Shown: positions 22,285-34,416, counted from the stretch's first letter. The stretch: 64,000 nucleotides of DNA from Hibiscus mutabilis (GCA_019671005.1 CM033732.1:7100886-7164885), one strand, 5' to 3'. Notes: generated by a model from the sequence alone, not told the origin. Numbers and translations: made by a program.

Positions 22285-22977
22285 ATGAAACTGATCAATA
22301 AGCTTAGTCCCAAACGTTTCTTTCGATCTAACAAGAAGGATCGGTCCGCCGTCTCCAAATTCGACCCTTCATCGTATAGTTCCGGCTCTGCTACATCTTT
22401 GTCCTCTTCTTCGTCGGAATCCGTCTCTTCCGTTCACAAAGGAAGCCAGCCCCCATCATCGTCCACTGCTGGTACTGGAACACCCACCAGCGTTTTGCCC
22501 AAGTCATTGGGTGACTGGTCAGATTTTCCTGCTAATTTTTACCTAGAACTCTGTCAAGCTTTTAAAATGGTAGATAAAGATAACGATGGGGTTATTACGA
22601 GAAGCGAGCTCGAGGCTCTCCTCGACAAGTTTGCCCTGAAGCCGCCGAGCCAAGAGGAGATTTCGGCCATGCTGAGGGAGGTGGATGGAGACGGCGATGG
22701 GTGCGTGAGCCTGGAGACGTTAGTGAGCCAGGTAGCCGGATCGGCCTGCGACGAACCGGCCTGTGAGCCGGAGCTGAGGGAGACTTTTGATATATTTGAT
22801 ACGGATCACGACGGGAGGATCACGGCGGAGGAGTTGATGGCTTTCTATAGGGAGAAAATAGGGGATGAGCGGTGCACGTTAGAGGATTGCCGGCTCATGA
22901 TAGCGAGTGTTGATAAGAACGGAGATGGTTTCGTGTGCTTCGAGGACTTCACCAGAATGATGGACTTGCAGAGATGA
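22285..22977 (+). CDS. Calmodulin-like EF-hand protein (CML35/CML36 type)
   Basis: This is the only intact host gene in the window: one exon, 230 residues. CML proteins bind Ca2+ and relay calcium signals to target proteins. Residues 1-75 are a basic, Ser-rich low-complexity tail (MKLINKLSPKRFFRS) like that of Arabidopsis CML35/CML36. Four EF-hand loops follow: D97-E108 (DKDNDGVITRSE), D134-T145 (DGDGDGCVSLET), D172-E183 (DTDHDGRITAEE) and D210-D221 (DKNGDGFVCFED). Loop 2 has Thr at position 12, where Glu or Asp normally supplies the bidentate ligand, so it probably binds Ca2+ weakly. Loop 4 has Asp there. The signatures IGDERCTLE and GDGFVCF are shared with the CML35/36 group. The coding sequence is markedly GC-richer than its surroundings. 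The start is the first ATG after a TATA box and C/T-rich leader; no upstream in-frame ATG was seen. A MITE lies just upstream, and a Tat/Ogre LTR begins ~45-80 bp after the stop, so the 3' UTR and poly(A) signal may lie in transposon DNA. Confidence 0.93.
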   Translation: MKLINKLSPKRFFRSNKKDRSAVSKFDPSSYSSGSATSLSSSSSESVSSVHKGSQPPSSSTAGTGTPTSVLPKSLGDWSDFPANFYLELCQAFKMVDKDNDGVITRSELEALLDKFALKPPSQEEISAMLREVDGDGDGCVSLETLVSQVAGSACDEPACEPELRETFDIFDTDHDGRITAEELMAFYREKIGDERCTLEDCRLMIASVDKNGDGFVCFEDFTRMMDLQR

Positions 22978-23035
22978 TATTGTTTGATAATCATGTGACT
23001 GATGCGGTTATCCTCTTAAATTAAAAAACAAAAAA

Positions 23036-23055
23036 TGGTGTCAGCGAAGTCGCAC
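23036..23055 (-). other. Degenerate tRNA-Arg-type primer site beside the left Ogre-type LTR
   Basis: Plus strand TGGTGTCAGCGAAGTCGCAC is a mutated version of the intact site at 29657-29674. A primer site belongs after a 5' LTR, so its presence on the outer side of the left LTR is unexpected for a simple element (see findings). Confidence 0.6.
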
Positions 23056-23869
23056 TGTAGCGATATTTTTTTTGTTAAAAAAATGAGGTAGTTTTAAGGT
23101 GTTTGAGTATTTTTTAATATTTTAAAATATTTTTAGTAGGATTTTAAAAATTGTATTTTATTTAAAATATAGTCGTTACCTGTCACTAGAGTATGTCGGA
23201 CACTATAAAATTAGATATTTAAAAACTTATTGAGTTCTGGAGTCAGTTACGGATAGAGAATGATTAACATCTCACACTGCCTAAAATTAGATTTTAATAA
23301 TTACTGATTTATTAATATTGGACTTTTCAGATAGTAGATTTTAAAGGTCTCATTATTCGAGAGTAAACTGACAAACTACTATCATTGCACTTGATACTGA
23401 TCATGTTTATGCTCGAATAAAAATGTATAATATTGATAAAATATATATCCAAGACGCAACTTAAAACATAACAAACATAAATAAAATGCGATAAAAAATA
23501 TAAATAAATGCTAACATAATAAAATACTAATCTAACATAAAAAATATAATAATTAAGGTATAATATTTAATACTTATAGTTATAAAAAATATCTAGATAT
23601 ATTTAAAGTTAATAATTTATATATGTTATTATTTTTTTAAAAATATATTTATTTATATTATATATTTAGTAATTAAATAAAACACTATACATATTTTACA
23701 AATGTGCATAAAAACTTATATATATATATAATATATAAAAATAAAGAACATATAAAAAGTTATACATAAAATATAGTCGGTAGAAAAACTCATATATACA
23801 TAATAATAAAAATGTAATATTAACATATATATATGCATAAAAATAGATTATTTCATATAAATATATACC

Positions 23870-23925
23870 ATAATAATAATAATAATAATAATGATGATGA
23901 TGATGGTGATGATGATGATGATGAC
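23870..23925. repeat. (ATA)n/(ATG)n trinucleotide repeat
   Basis: ATAATAATA... grades into GATGATGAT.... A shorter, shifted version sits at 30520-30570 in the right LTR, so it predates LTR divergence. Confidence 0.9.
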
Positions 23926-24732
23926 ACATGGTTTAAACTAATATATACAAAACATTATGAATCTAAATATTAGGGACTAAAATGCATAAATATTGAATTA
24001 CAAGGCATGAGTAGCAAACAATAGGACTAAAATGAAACAAATGCAACATATATGAGCATAGATTAAATGAAATTAAATAGAGGTGCTGAAAATAAATATG
24101 AAACAAGTGACTAAATTGTGCTAGAACATAAATTAAAAGACAAATAAAAAGGCAAAAATAAAAGCGCATAAAAAATCAAGGGACCAAGAAAGAAATTAGA
24201 CCACCAACACAAAATATAAACGGAATTAAAATATGACTAAATGCGTAATTAATCCACGAACAAAAACGTAAATGGGGTAGAACTTGGGGGACTGAGATGG
24301 TAATTTGACCATTAAAAATACGCGAATCTTCTTTTGGGTAACCGGGTCAAAACGCGGGTTGAGGAGCCTGAAACGACGTCGTTTTGCAGCTGGGTTTAAA
24401 ATAAAGAGTTGAGTTATTTGTTTCATTCGAACCAGATAATAAAAACCCTAAAAAGTTTTCTCCTTCAACCCTCTCTCTAAACGGCAGCCACTCCTTGCCT
24501 TCCAACGCCATTCACCGGCCAAATGACCTCGCGACGACTGAGGAGCAACGACGGCAACTCCAAACAGTCAATAAGCTACTCAAAAGCTTTTTTTATCTTT
24601 CGATTTGAAAAGAAAATAGAAGATAAGTGTTTGAAACTTTTGATCTGAATTTTTTTATATTGATTTCTGCAATTTCTTTTACAAATTTCCGAACAAAAGA
24701 ACCCCCGAAACCTCCTTTTTTTTCAACCCCCT

Positions 24733-24744
24733 CTTTATATATTT
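24733..24744 (-). promoter_or_regulatory. TATA box of the Tat/Ogre LTR
   Basis: Minus strand AAATATATAAAG. The equivalent in the right LTR is at 31377-31392 (ATATATATAAAGGG). Confidence 0.5.
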
Positions 24745-25214
24745 TTTCCGTTCAATCGGCCTGATAAAATAAAATAATAAATCTTCCCATGTTGCTGCAG
24801 ATCTGATGAGAGTAGGCGACCATGATTTGTGGCAGATTTTCGGGAATGAGATATGGGCAGTGGCAGAGTTGATTTTTTAGGTTTTTATTTTTTAGGGTTG
24901 GTTTATTTTGGTTTTAGGGTATTTGGATATGATTTGGGATTTTGGTAATTTAGGGATTATTTTGGGGTTTCGGGATTTGGTGGCCGGAATACGAGCAGCA
25001 GCGGCGGTAGTGGAGGAGAATAGTGGCAGTAGCGTAGCATATTAAGGCTATTTAGGGTTTCTAAAAACTAGGGTTTTGTCTCGGGTCGGGTCATGGGCTT
25101 GGATCCGGGTCGGTTTGGGTTTGGGTTTGCATGGGTAAGTGGGTTTGGGTCAAAACGGATTTGGGTTGTTTGCTTGGGTTAGTTTTAGTTTATGGCCCAA
25201 AATGGGTTATTACA

Positions 25215-25735
25215 GCTGCCCTCTTTGCTGCGTAACAACAATAGAGCAAAGACTAAAAATAACTCGTTTTGTCTGGTCTGGCTAAGCTTCTTCCCTTTTG
25301 ACGTATATCTTCTTTCTTCAGTAAATATTCTTTCTCTTTGACGCATGTCTTTTTTCTTGTCTTGATTGACCCATTTTGTCACTATTGGGGAAGCAAAATC
25401 TTCAAAATAGAGGGTCGTCTGTTGGGTAAGCAAAATGAGGTGGCTCACTATGTTTTGACGACGATAATACCTAAAGAAAGTTTGGTTCGGCTGCAACACT
25501 GACGAGGAGGCAGGGTCTATAAAATTCGACCCAGCTGTGACACTGATGAAGAGGCAAGATTGACAGATGAAAGCTCATTTTGATTTTCTTTTTCATTTTT
25601 TCATTTTTTCATTTTTTCATTTTTTGTTTTTATGTGTTTTTTGTGTTTTTTGTCTTCTTTTTCTTCTTTTTTTTGATTTTTTTGATATTTTCTAGCTACA
25701 ACATTAATAAAGGGAACTTGAAGGTCAGTAAATTT
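25215..25735 (-). other. Polypurine tract and 3' UTR start of the Tat/Ogre element
   Basis: 25215-25235 is GCTGCCCTCTTTGCTGCG on the plus strand, purine-rich in the sense strand and directly abutting the LTR. Beyond it lie GACCCAGCTGTGACACTGA repeats and a T-rich tract (25577-25690). The reading frames here are compositional only. Confidence 0.6.
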
Positions 25736-27720
25736 GGATCTAACCACACCATCAACGGAGGGGTAAGATCGAATAATAACATCTTGGACCCTACTACACC
25801 ATAAACGGAGGAGTAAGATCGGATGATAGTAACTTGGACCCATCCACACCATCAACGGAGGGAAGAGAACAGATAACAAATTGTATTCCACTACACCATC
25901 AACGGAGAAGCAGGACACTAACCGGAACCATACTGCACCATCAACGGAGGAGCATGATCGGATTGCAACTTGGACTCCAGCCACACCATCAACGGAGGGA
26001 CAGGATCAGATGGTAATTTAAATTCTACGACGCCATCAACGGAGAGCAAAACACCAACTTGAACCCTATTATACCATCAACGAAGGAGCAGGATTGAATA
26101 GCAGCAACTTGGACCTCAGCCACACCATCAACGGATGGACAAGATCGGACAATAATTTGGATTTTACTACGTCATCAACGAAGCAACAGAACATTAACTT
26201 GAACCTTACTACACCATCAACGAAGAAGCAGGATAGCAGCAACTTGGACCTCAGCCACACCATCAACGGAAGGATAAGATCGAATGGTAATTTGGATTCT
26301 ACCTTGCCATCAACGGAGAAGCAGAACACCAACCGGAACCATACTGCACCATCAACAGAGGAGCATGATCGGATTGCAACTTGGACTCCAGTCACACCAT
26401 CAACGGAGGGACAATCTCAGATGGTAATTTAGATTCTATGACGCCATCAACGGAGAAGCAAAACACCAACTTAAACCCTACTACACCATCAACGGAGGAG
26501 CATGATTGAATAGCAGTAACTTGGACCTCAGCCACACCATCAACGGAGGGACAAGATCGGACAATAATTTGGATTCTACTACGCCATCAACGGAACAACA
26601 GAACATTAACTTGAACCCTACTACACCATCAACGGAGAAGCATGATAGCAGTAGGGATAAGATCGAATGGTAATTTGGATTTTACTTTGCCATCAACGGA
26701 GAAGCAGACCACCAATCGGAACCATACTGCACCATCAATGTAGAAGAATGATCGGATTGCAACTTGGACTCCAGCCACACCATCAATGGAGGGACATGAT
26801 CAGATGATAATTTGGATTCTACGACGCCATCAGCGGAGAAGTAGAACACCAACTTGAACCCTATTACACCATCAACGGAGGCTCAGGATTGAATAGCAGC
26901 AACTTGGACCTCAGCCACACCATCAACGGAGGGACAAGATCGGACAATGATTTTGATTCTACTACGCCATCAACGAAGTAACAGAACATTAACTTGAACC
27001 ATACTACACCATCAACGGAGAAACATGATAGCAGCAACTTGGACCTCAGCCACACTATCAACGGAGGGATAAGATCGAATGGTAATTTGGATTCTACCTT
27101 GCCATCAATGAAGAAGCAGAACATTAACTGGAACCCTACTACACCATCAACAGAGAAGCAGGATAGTATCAACTTGGACCCCAGCCATACCATCAACGGA
27201 GGGACAGGATCGGATGGTAATTTGGTAACTTGAAACTAGCATCACCATCAACGGAAGGGCTAGATCGAAGAACAACAACTTGAGTCTTACTACACCTTCA
27301 ACGGAGAAGCAAGTTCGGCGAATGATAGCAACTTGGACTCATCTACACCATCAACAGCAAGATAAGATCGGATGATGAAAGTTGATAAATTTTCTTTTGA
27401 TTTTTTCATTTTTGATTTTTTTTTTAAAAATTTGATTTTTTTCCTTTTTTCAATTTTTTTCTTTGAATTTTTTTCAATTTTTCCCTAAACTATAAGAAAG
27501 AGACAAGATCCAAGGAAGACATTTGGTCTAGTTGTACCATCAATGGAAAAGTGAGACCTTGACAAAAATTTGATTTTTGCACCATCAACGGAGAAACGGG
27601 ATCTTAAAAATTTGATCTGCTACATCATCAATGGTGAAACGAGATATGGAAGAAAGGTTTGGATCTCTTGCACCATCAACGGAGAACCGAGATCTTTAAA
27701 ATTTAATCTGCTACACCATC
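25735..27720. repeat. Minisatellite array with CACCATCAACGGAG core, higher-order structure
   Basis: More than 30 units of roughly 50-70 bases, each containing CACCATCAACGGAG or a close variant. Neighbouring units differ (ACTTGGACC, GAACCCTAC, GGATTCTAC lead-ins), and sets of units recur. The phrase AACTTGGACCTCAGCCACAC followed by GGACAAGATCGGACAAT appears near 26105, 26519 and 26902, giving a higher-order period of about 380-415 bases. Long frames on both strands arise because the unit lacks stops; they are not gene evidence. Arrays of this kind in the 3' UTR of Tat-lineage elements are a known source of plant satellites. Confidence 0.9.
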
Positions 27721-29656
27721 AACAGTAAAGCAAAATCGGGGAATGTTGGTCTATCACCAATGAAGAAGGTAAAATCCAAAAAAGTTACTTCTTCTGTTCT
27801 ACTGGCGGAGATGTGTGACCTAAAAATGAGAAAAAGCATTAATCAATAAATGTTCCAAAATTTTGTTGGTGATACCTTTTATTTAGATGTTTCAATATTT
27901 TTTCTGTGTTTGGCCTCCTTCAAGACTAAGGTTAGCCATCGTGCTGTTGCCCCCATGTTGAGGATGTTCGGTCTCTTCTTTGAACATATTTATAAGCAAA
28001 AATACATGCATGAATTTCATACCTAAATGCGTGTATCTATCCCAAATGCATGAGGACTTTGGTGTATGTATTTAATCTAAATGTATGACGTATACAAAAA
28101 TGATTCAATGTAAGATGAATGCAACTAAATGCATGAATGTGATATGATTTTTCTGGCTCTCAATGGGATGCCCATGACTCCTCACTGGTCTTGTCAGGAT
28201 ATTGGTCTTTTGTCAGTGCCTCAACCTCGTCATGGGTTCGATCACGTTTCTTTGAATCAGCCTTCATATGGGTGCATGCCCCAAAATTTAGGTTCGTTCT
28301 ATACCATCGTCTGTAACTGTTCTTGTAGCAAATTTAACTTGTATGCTCGCCTTTTCTGAAAGGTTTTCCATTATCTTCATGAAGGTATTACGTTGCCCCC
28401 TAGGTCGAGTTCACGAATTTGTTGTGTTGGTTTGTGGCAACTCATCTCTTTCGAATCAATGCGGAGCAGTGATGATATGTAGCTATTGAATGCTTGTTTC
28501 TGAACCTTGATGGAGAATGCCCCCAAATTAAAGCCTTGTCGGGAGCATGGTGTTTGCGGCAGATGCTTTCGGATATTCCCTAAGATCGGGCTCTTGTAGA
28601 GGCTCTGCAAAGTGCTAGACCGACCAACCTTGTTGTATCAAATGAGGCAACATGGGGACCAACTTTAAAATTTTCAAAATATATGCATGTAAATGCGAGG
28701 TGCATGTCTTAGATGTGAAAGTATTGATTCAAAAATGGTTCTCGTGGCTCAGCTTTCGAACTCACGGGATTTATTTGCAACTTTGAATATTGCCTTGATA
28801 TCTAGAGTGTTAGATTTTCTCCCTATGATAGTTTTTCAAATTGAGAACCAGTCGTGAATCAACATTTCATGCTAGTAGAATGCAAAAAATAAAATGTTAT
28901 GATATGTCATGTAGTTAATGCAAAGATGAATATACTTAATTATGATGTGATCACAAAAATGGGTCAGTTTAGATTTAAAATAAGCAAATAAATAAATTAA
29001 AGTAAATAAGGAAAAATGAAAGATTTCTGATCAGGCAAACCACTTGAACCAACACCTTATGTCATGCAATGTTAATGCAACAAAAGTATGTGTAAAGTAA
29101 AAATAAAATAAAACAAAAAAGAAACGAGTTAGTACCGAATAAACTTAATAAAAAACGAAGCAGATAAGGCAACAAGCAGAGCAATCCTATTTATCCTAAG
29201 TTATCCGCATGGCTTTAAAAGGGTGTGCTGTCTATATTCTCTACATGCAATTTTGGTGTTAAGAGGTACCCGAATTGTCCTTGTTGTCCCCTACTAAAAG
29301 TGGCAAGGCTCCCGGTCATCTCCCATTATAGGCTCATCTCAACCGGTTTCAACTCAGGGAGACCCATTCGCTTATGCCTCTACAAAGGAACGATATCCTT
29401 ACGAAATCATAAGGTACTCAAGCCCTGAAGGTACTTGCTAGGCCTACACGGAGGAACGATATCATCACGAAAGTATTAGCATTTCCCCCATTTAAAAGAC
29501 GGGTTTATATGCCAAATTTTAAATGTGTTAAAATAAACGCGCAATTATAACCGAATATTACTTTAATAGTCACTTTAATCCGGAACTTCCGATATTAGTA
29601 AAGCGGTAATTATTTAAAAAGCTTGACTCTCATTTTTTTGAAAAACAAAAAAATGG
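27721..29656. other. Non-coding internal region of the Tat/Ogre element
   Basis: No gag-pol motif is visible on either strand. It includes GCCCCCATGTTG and GTTGCCCCCTAGG motifs (27950, 28390) and repeated AATGCATGA-type phrases (28000-28150). Two copies of GGAACGATATCNTNACGAAA lie near 29388 and 29453. Confidence 0.55.
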
Positions 29657-29674
29657 TCCCCAGCGGAGTCGCCA
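29657..29674 (-). other. Primer binding site, tRNA-Arg type
   Basis: The minus strand reads TGGCGACTCCGCTGGGGA two bases inside the 5' LTR, matching the Ogre/Tat primer site. Confidence 0.88.
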
Positions 29675-29676
29675 TT

Positions 29677-31890
29677 TGTAGCGATATCCATTTTTCCTCT
29701 AAAAAACGAGGTAGTTTTAAGGTGTTTGAGTATTTTCGGGTATTTTAAAATATTTTTCGTGGGGTTTTAAAAACCATATTTTATTTAAAATAGAGTCGCC
29801 AGCGGCTACTAGGGTAGGCTGAACACCATAAAACCAGAGATTTGAAAACTTGTTGGGTTCGGGAGTCGGTTACGGATGGGGAATGATTAGCACTCCCACA
29901 CCGCCCAAAATTGGTACTTTAATAATTACCGTTTTATTAATATTGGACTTTCCAGATTAAAGTGACGATTAGATTAAAATTCGGTTATAAGTGCGAGTAG
30001 ATTTTAAAGGCTTCGTTATTCGAGAGTAAACTGACAAACCACCATCACTGCGCTTGATACTGGCCACGTTTACACTCGAATAAAAGGGTACCATATTGAC
30101 AAAATATATATCCGAAATGCAACTTAAAACATGGCAAACATAAATACAATGCGATAAAAAATATAAACAAATGCTAACATAATAAAATACTAATCTAACA
30201 TAAAAAAGTATAATAATTAAGGTAAAATATTTAATACTTATACCTATTAAAAATATCTAGATATATTTAAAGTTAATAGTTTATATATGTTATTATTTTT
30301 TAAAAAAAAGGTATTTATTTATATTATATATGTAGTAATTAAATAAAACACTATACATATTTTACAAATGTGCATAAAAACTTATATATATAATATATAA
30401 AAATGTAGAACATATAAAAAGTTATACATAAAATATGGGCGGTAGAAAAACTCATATATACATAAAAATAAAAAATGTAATATTAACATATATATACATA
30501 AAAATAGATTATTTCGTATAAATAATAATAATAAAAAAATGATGATGATGATAATGATGATGATAATGACGCATCGTTTAAACTAATATATACAAAACAT
30601 TATGAATCTAAATATTAGGGATTAAAATGCATGAATATTGAATTACAAGGCATGAGTAGCAAACAATAGGACTAAAATGAAACAAATGCAACATATATGA
30701 GCATAGATTAAATGATATTAAATAGAGGTGCTGAAAATAAATATGAAACGTGTGACTAATTTGTGTAGAACATAAATTAAAAGACACAAATAAAAAAGGT
30801 GAAAATAAAAGCGCATAAAAAAGCAAGGGACCAAGAGAGAAATTAGACCACTGACACAAAATATAAACGGAATTATAATAGAAGGACTAAATGCGTAATT
30901 AATCCATGAACAAAAACGTAAACGGGGTAGAACTTGGGGGACTGAGATGGTAATTTGACCATTAAAAATACGCGGATCCTCCTTTGAGTAACTGGGTCAA
31001 AACGCGGGTTGAGGAGCCTAAAACGGTGTCGTTTTTGCAGTTGGGTTTAAAATAAAGAGTTGAGTTATTTGTTTCATTCGAACCAGATAATAAAACCCCT
31101 AAAAAGTTTTCTCCTTCAACCCTATCTCTAAACGGCAGCCACTCCTCGCCTTCCAACGCCGTTCACCGGCCAAATGACCTTGCGACGGCTGAGGAGCAAC
31201 GACGGCAACCCCAAACGATCAGTAAGCTACTTGAAACCTTTTTTATCTTTCGATTTGAAAAAATAGAAGATGCGTGTTTGAAACTTTTGATCTGAAATTT
31301 TTTTTGATATTGATTTCTGCAATTTTTTTACAAATTTCCGAACAAAAGAACCCCTGAAACCTCCTTTTTTCGACCCCCCTTTATATATATTTTCTGTTCG
31401 GTTATATAACTGGCCTGATAAAATAAAATAATGAATCTTTCCATGTTGCTGTAGATCTGATGAGAGTAGGCGACCATGATTTGGGGCGGATTTTCAGGAA
31501 TGAGATATGGGCAGTGGTAGAGTTGTTGGGCAGTGGCAGAGTTGATTTTTTAGGTTTTTATTTTTTAGCGTTGGTTTATTTTGGTTTTAGGGTATTTGGA
31601 TATGATTTGGGATTTGGGTAATTTAGGGATTATTTTGGGGTTTTGGGTTGTTCTAGATTTGGTGGCCAGAATACTAGCAGTTGCGGCGGTAGTGGAGGAG
31701 AATGACGGCGGTGACGTACCAGATTAGGGTTATTTAGGGTTTCTGAAAACTAGGGTTTTGTCTCGGGTCGCGTCATGGGCTTGGATCCAGGTCGGTTTGG
31801 GTTTGTATGGGTAAGTAGGTTTCGGTCAAAACGAGTTTGGGTTGTTTCCTTGGGTCAGTTTTAGTTTAGGGCCCAAAACAGGTTATTACA
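29677..31890 (-). repeat. Right Tat/Ogre LTR (5' LTR)
   Basis: 2214 bp, plus-strand start TGTAGCGATATCC, end GGTTATTACA. Same architecture as the left copy, with additional small indels such as a duplicated GGGCAGTGGTAGAGTTG near 31510-31535. Confidence 0.88.
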
Positions 31891-32381
31891 AAAATTCACC
31901 CCCACTTTCTATATCAGTTTAAAGAGCATAGAAAAACCTTGCAGTTAATTCTTTCAATGCATATGTTTGGACCACAAAAAATCTAAAGTTAAATTTTGAT
32001 TCAGTCTTTTTCTGAACTAGTATTTTTTTCTTAAATTATAAGTCATTGAGTCTCAAACTAAGTAATTGTTTTTATTATTATTATTTGACTTTATAAATAT
32101 CATATGGATTTGTGCTTTGTATTATTTGATTGGATTATGATAGTTGATGTTATTGGCATTTAGATTTATTTTTTAGAATATTAGACATTTTAAAGTTTTA
32201 ATGAATTTAATGATTTTTTAAAAAATATATAATTAAAAATTAAAAATAATTTATAATTTCAAAAAAAATTAATTGCGATATATATATTTAAATTTGTATG
32301 AAAATTTCAATTATTTAAAAATATTTGAAAACTACCAAAATAAAATTTTATTAATAATAGTAACAATCAAGAAGAAAATGA
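31891..32381. other. AT-rich spacer
   Basis: No gene or clear repeat. The last five bases (32377-32381, AATGA) are the target duplication of the solo LTR. Confidence 0.5.
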
Positions 32382-34411
32382 TGTAACACCTAAAAAACAA
32401 ATGCAGTTATGGAGATTTTACTCGTGATCATTAATATAGTTAGCCCAAGATTTAACCAAACAGGCTAAGGCAATTTATTGTTATTATTTATACCATTTTA
32501 TTTTTAAACGAGGTTTTACGGTCTGATTCAATATTAAATATAAAAAATTGACTCTCCAGCTACCCTGATAATTCAATCGGACATAGAGAATTCTCTCAAA
32601 ATATCCACCCTCCCTTAAATTTCGTCGGCCGTCGATCTTTTTCACCGCCGCATCGTGAGAGTCGGCATCACTGTGATCGTTGCTTCACCGCGATCAAAGC
32701 TCAGGCTATCACTCGCCCATGTGCCCCGTCTTTCGCCGCGAAATCCAGTTGGAAGCTTTGTCGGAATTTCAAACTTCCAGCTTCAATTTCGTCGTCCATT
32801 TGAGGTCCGTTCATCGCACCGTCGTCACCAGTGGATTTCTTGCGTCAGGGCGAGCAAAACCCAGGCCACCGATCTCTGTTCTGCCACCGGCAAGGCCATC
32901 GTCGGAGCTACATATTTTTTCGACCTTTTTCCTCCATTTTGGTAAGATTTGGCAAGTTTTTTGGCCTATTTCTGATTAGTGATTATGAAGGTTGAATGAT
33001 GGAGTTATTTTCAACTTTTTTTCGGCCAAAATGTGCCATTTGGAGTCACGAACAAGGTTTTCAACGAAACACAGATGAGATTAGGTTTAAGTAAGTGGGC
33101 TGGGTTGTATTCGGCCCAAACCTGATTTGATTTGAACCCGTTTGCCCGACCCACTAAACTTATCCAGGCCCGACCCATTAACTCGGTTTGAGTCAACTTG
33201 TTAGTGTTAATCCATTTAAGTCAATTCGCCTGAGTCAACCAATAGATCGTTGACCGATGATGTTAGCATTGACTACTGACGTCAGCATTGACTACTGATG
33301 TCAGTGTTGACTTTGACACGTTGACCGTTGACTTTGACTAAAAAGTTAAATTTTTGAAAAAACGTGTTTTATTTTTTGACGTTCTGAGTCTAATTTTGAA
33401 GTGCGTTTCGCAAAATTCTAACCCGAAAGCCTCTAAATCTGACCTTAAACTCGAGCATGTATTTGTAACTAATTATTCAATTTAAGAGCAATGTAATTGA
33501 GTTAATGATTGATTATGGATTATGATAATTCAAGGTATTCACATTGCCATGTGTTTGAGTTTTGGAAAGACGTCAAGTTCAAAAGTTATCGAAGAGAATT
33601 TTAAGGGTCGACTAATGTGGCTTGGAGTTAAGGAAATACTTTACTACCTCTTGTATGTTGTATGAAACTTGCTAGTAATCAGTAATTGCCTGAATAACTG
33701 CCATTGATCATTTAATTAACATTGATTAATTAGTTGATCTGATTACGATAATAAAGATAAAAATTGATTAAGACATGTAATTATCGACCAAGGATATGTT
33801 GGTTAGTAAGAAAGTTAAGTTCAATATATTGGTGATAAATAGAATAGTCTTGAAGACTTTCAACTCGAAATATTCTTGATTAAGAGATTAATGTCCAAAA
33901 TAATTGGTTATGAAAGGACGGATTTACCCGACTGATATTCAGAAGTTCAAGTACTGTTTAACCATGATGCGATGATTGTTATTTTAGTTCATGCATTGCT
34001 TTATACCTGCATGTTGCTTATAGCATCACTTGGTAGTTTTCTATTACTGAGCTTTTCTAAGCTCACATTGTTTTTACCATCATAGGTTAGAAGAGATTTA
34101 TCATGGTTCAGTGATCGACATCAGTGTCAAAAGTTCCATCGGTGTTGCTTGCGGAGTACGGTACTGGTATAAATAGTGGGCATGTATGTCGTGTCTTATT
34201 TTATGTCCGAATCTGTAATAAGTTTTTTGGATTTCTGTTTGTGTATGATTATTTTCTAAAATATTATTTTATACAAAATTTTGTTTTACAATTTTTAATA
34301 TATTTAAAGAAAAAATATTTTTATGTGGATTATTTACTGGAGGTCTCTTATGTGACCCTAATGTGACCTGCTAAAATTAGATGTAACGCATAGGCGGGTC
34401 TAGGGGTTATA
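32382..34411 (+). mobile_element. Solo LTR of a Ty3-gypsy element
   Basis: A 2030-bp segment begins TGTAACACC and ends GGGTCTAGGGGTTATA. It is flanked by identical AATGA (32377-32381 and 34412-34416). TGTAACACC...GGTGTTACA ends are common in Tekay/Del-type chromoviruses; here the last bases read TTATA, one C-to-T change from TTACA. There is no internal domain, so it arose by LTR-LTR recombination. Short ORFs near 32655-32979 lie inside the LTR. TTGACTACTGACGTCAGCA repeats lie near 33270-33310. Strand is assigned from the TGTAACACC convention. Confidence 0.85.
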
Positions 34412-34416
34412 AATGA

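Larger units (their letters stand above)
23056..25214 (-). repeat. Left Tat/Ogre LTR (3' LTR position)
   Basis: It starts TGTAGCGATA and ends GGTTATTACA on the plus strand. It holds an ATAAT/GATGAT trinucleotide repeat at about 23870-23925. A minus-strand TATA box (AATATATAAAGAGG) lies at 24733-24744. Confidence 0.88.
23056..31890 (-). mobile_element. Non-autonomous Tat/Ogre-type gypsy element
   Basis: Two LTRs of 2.16 and 2.21 kb flank 4.46 kb of internal DNA without gag, protease, RT or integrase. In the sense (minus) direction the right LTR begins TGTAATAACC and ends ATATCGCTACA, and is followed by a tRNA-Arg primer site (TGGCGACTCCGCTGGGGA), the hallmark of Ogre/Tat elements. The left LTR is preceded by a polypurine tract (AAAGAGGGCAGC, just right of 25214). 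The internal part holds a minisatellite array and unique-looking non-coding DNA, as in the hypervariable 3' UTR of Tat elements. The LTR copies differ by many substitutions and indels, so this is old. No target duplication was found, consistent with the odd left end. Confidence 0.85.

Noticed and set aside
23696..23929. Frame encoding a poly-His stretch
   Set aside because: It is the translation of an ATG/ATA trinucleotide microsatellite inside an LTR.
25601..27233. Overlapping 60-112 codon frames on both strands across the CACCATCAACGG array
   Set aside because: They exist because the repeat unit lacks stops. The frames are periodic on both strands and contain no protein domain.
25735..27720. 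CRISPR-like appearance of a regularly repeated CACCATCAACGGAG core with variable spacers
   Set aside because: The spacers are themselves repeated, the core is short and not palindromic, and the setting is a plant Tat-type retroelement.
32655..32979. Two ~97-codon frames with R/S/P-rich products
   Set aside because: Both lie inside the solo LTR, overlap each other, and show no domain; probably leader sequence of the LTR transcript.
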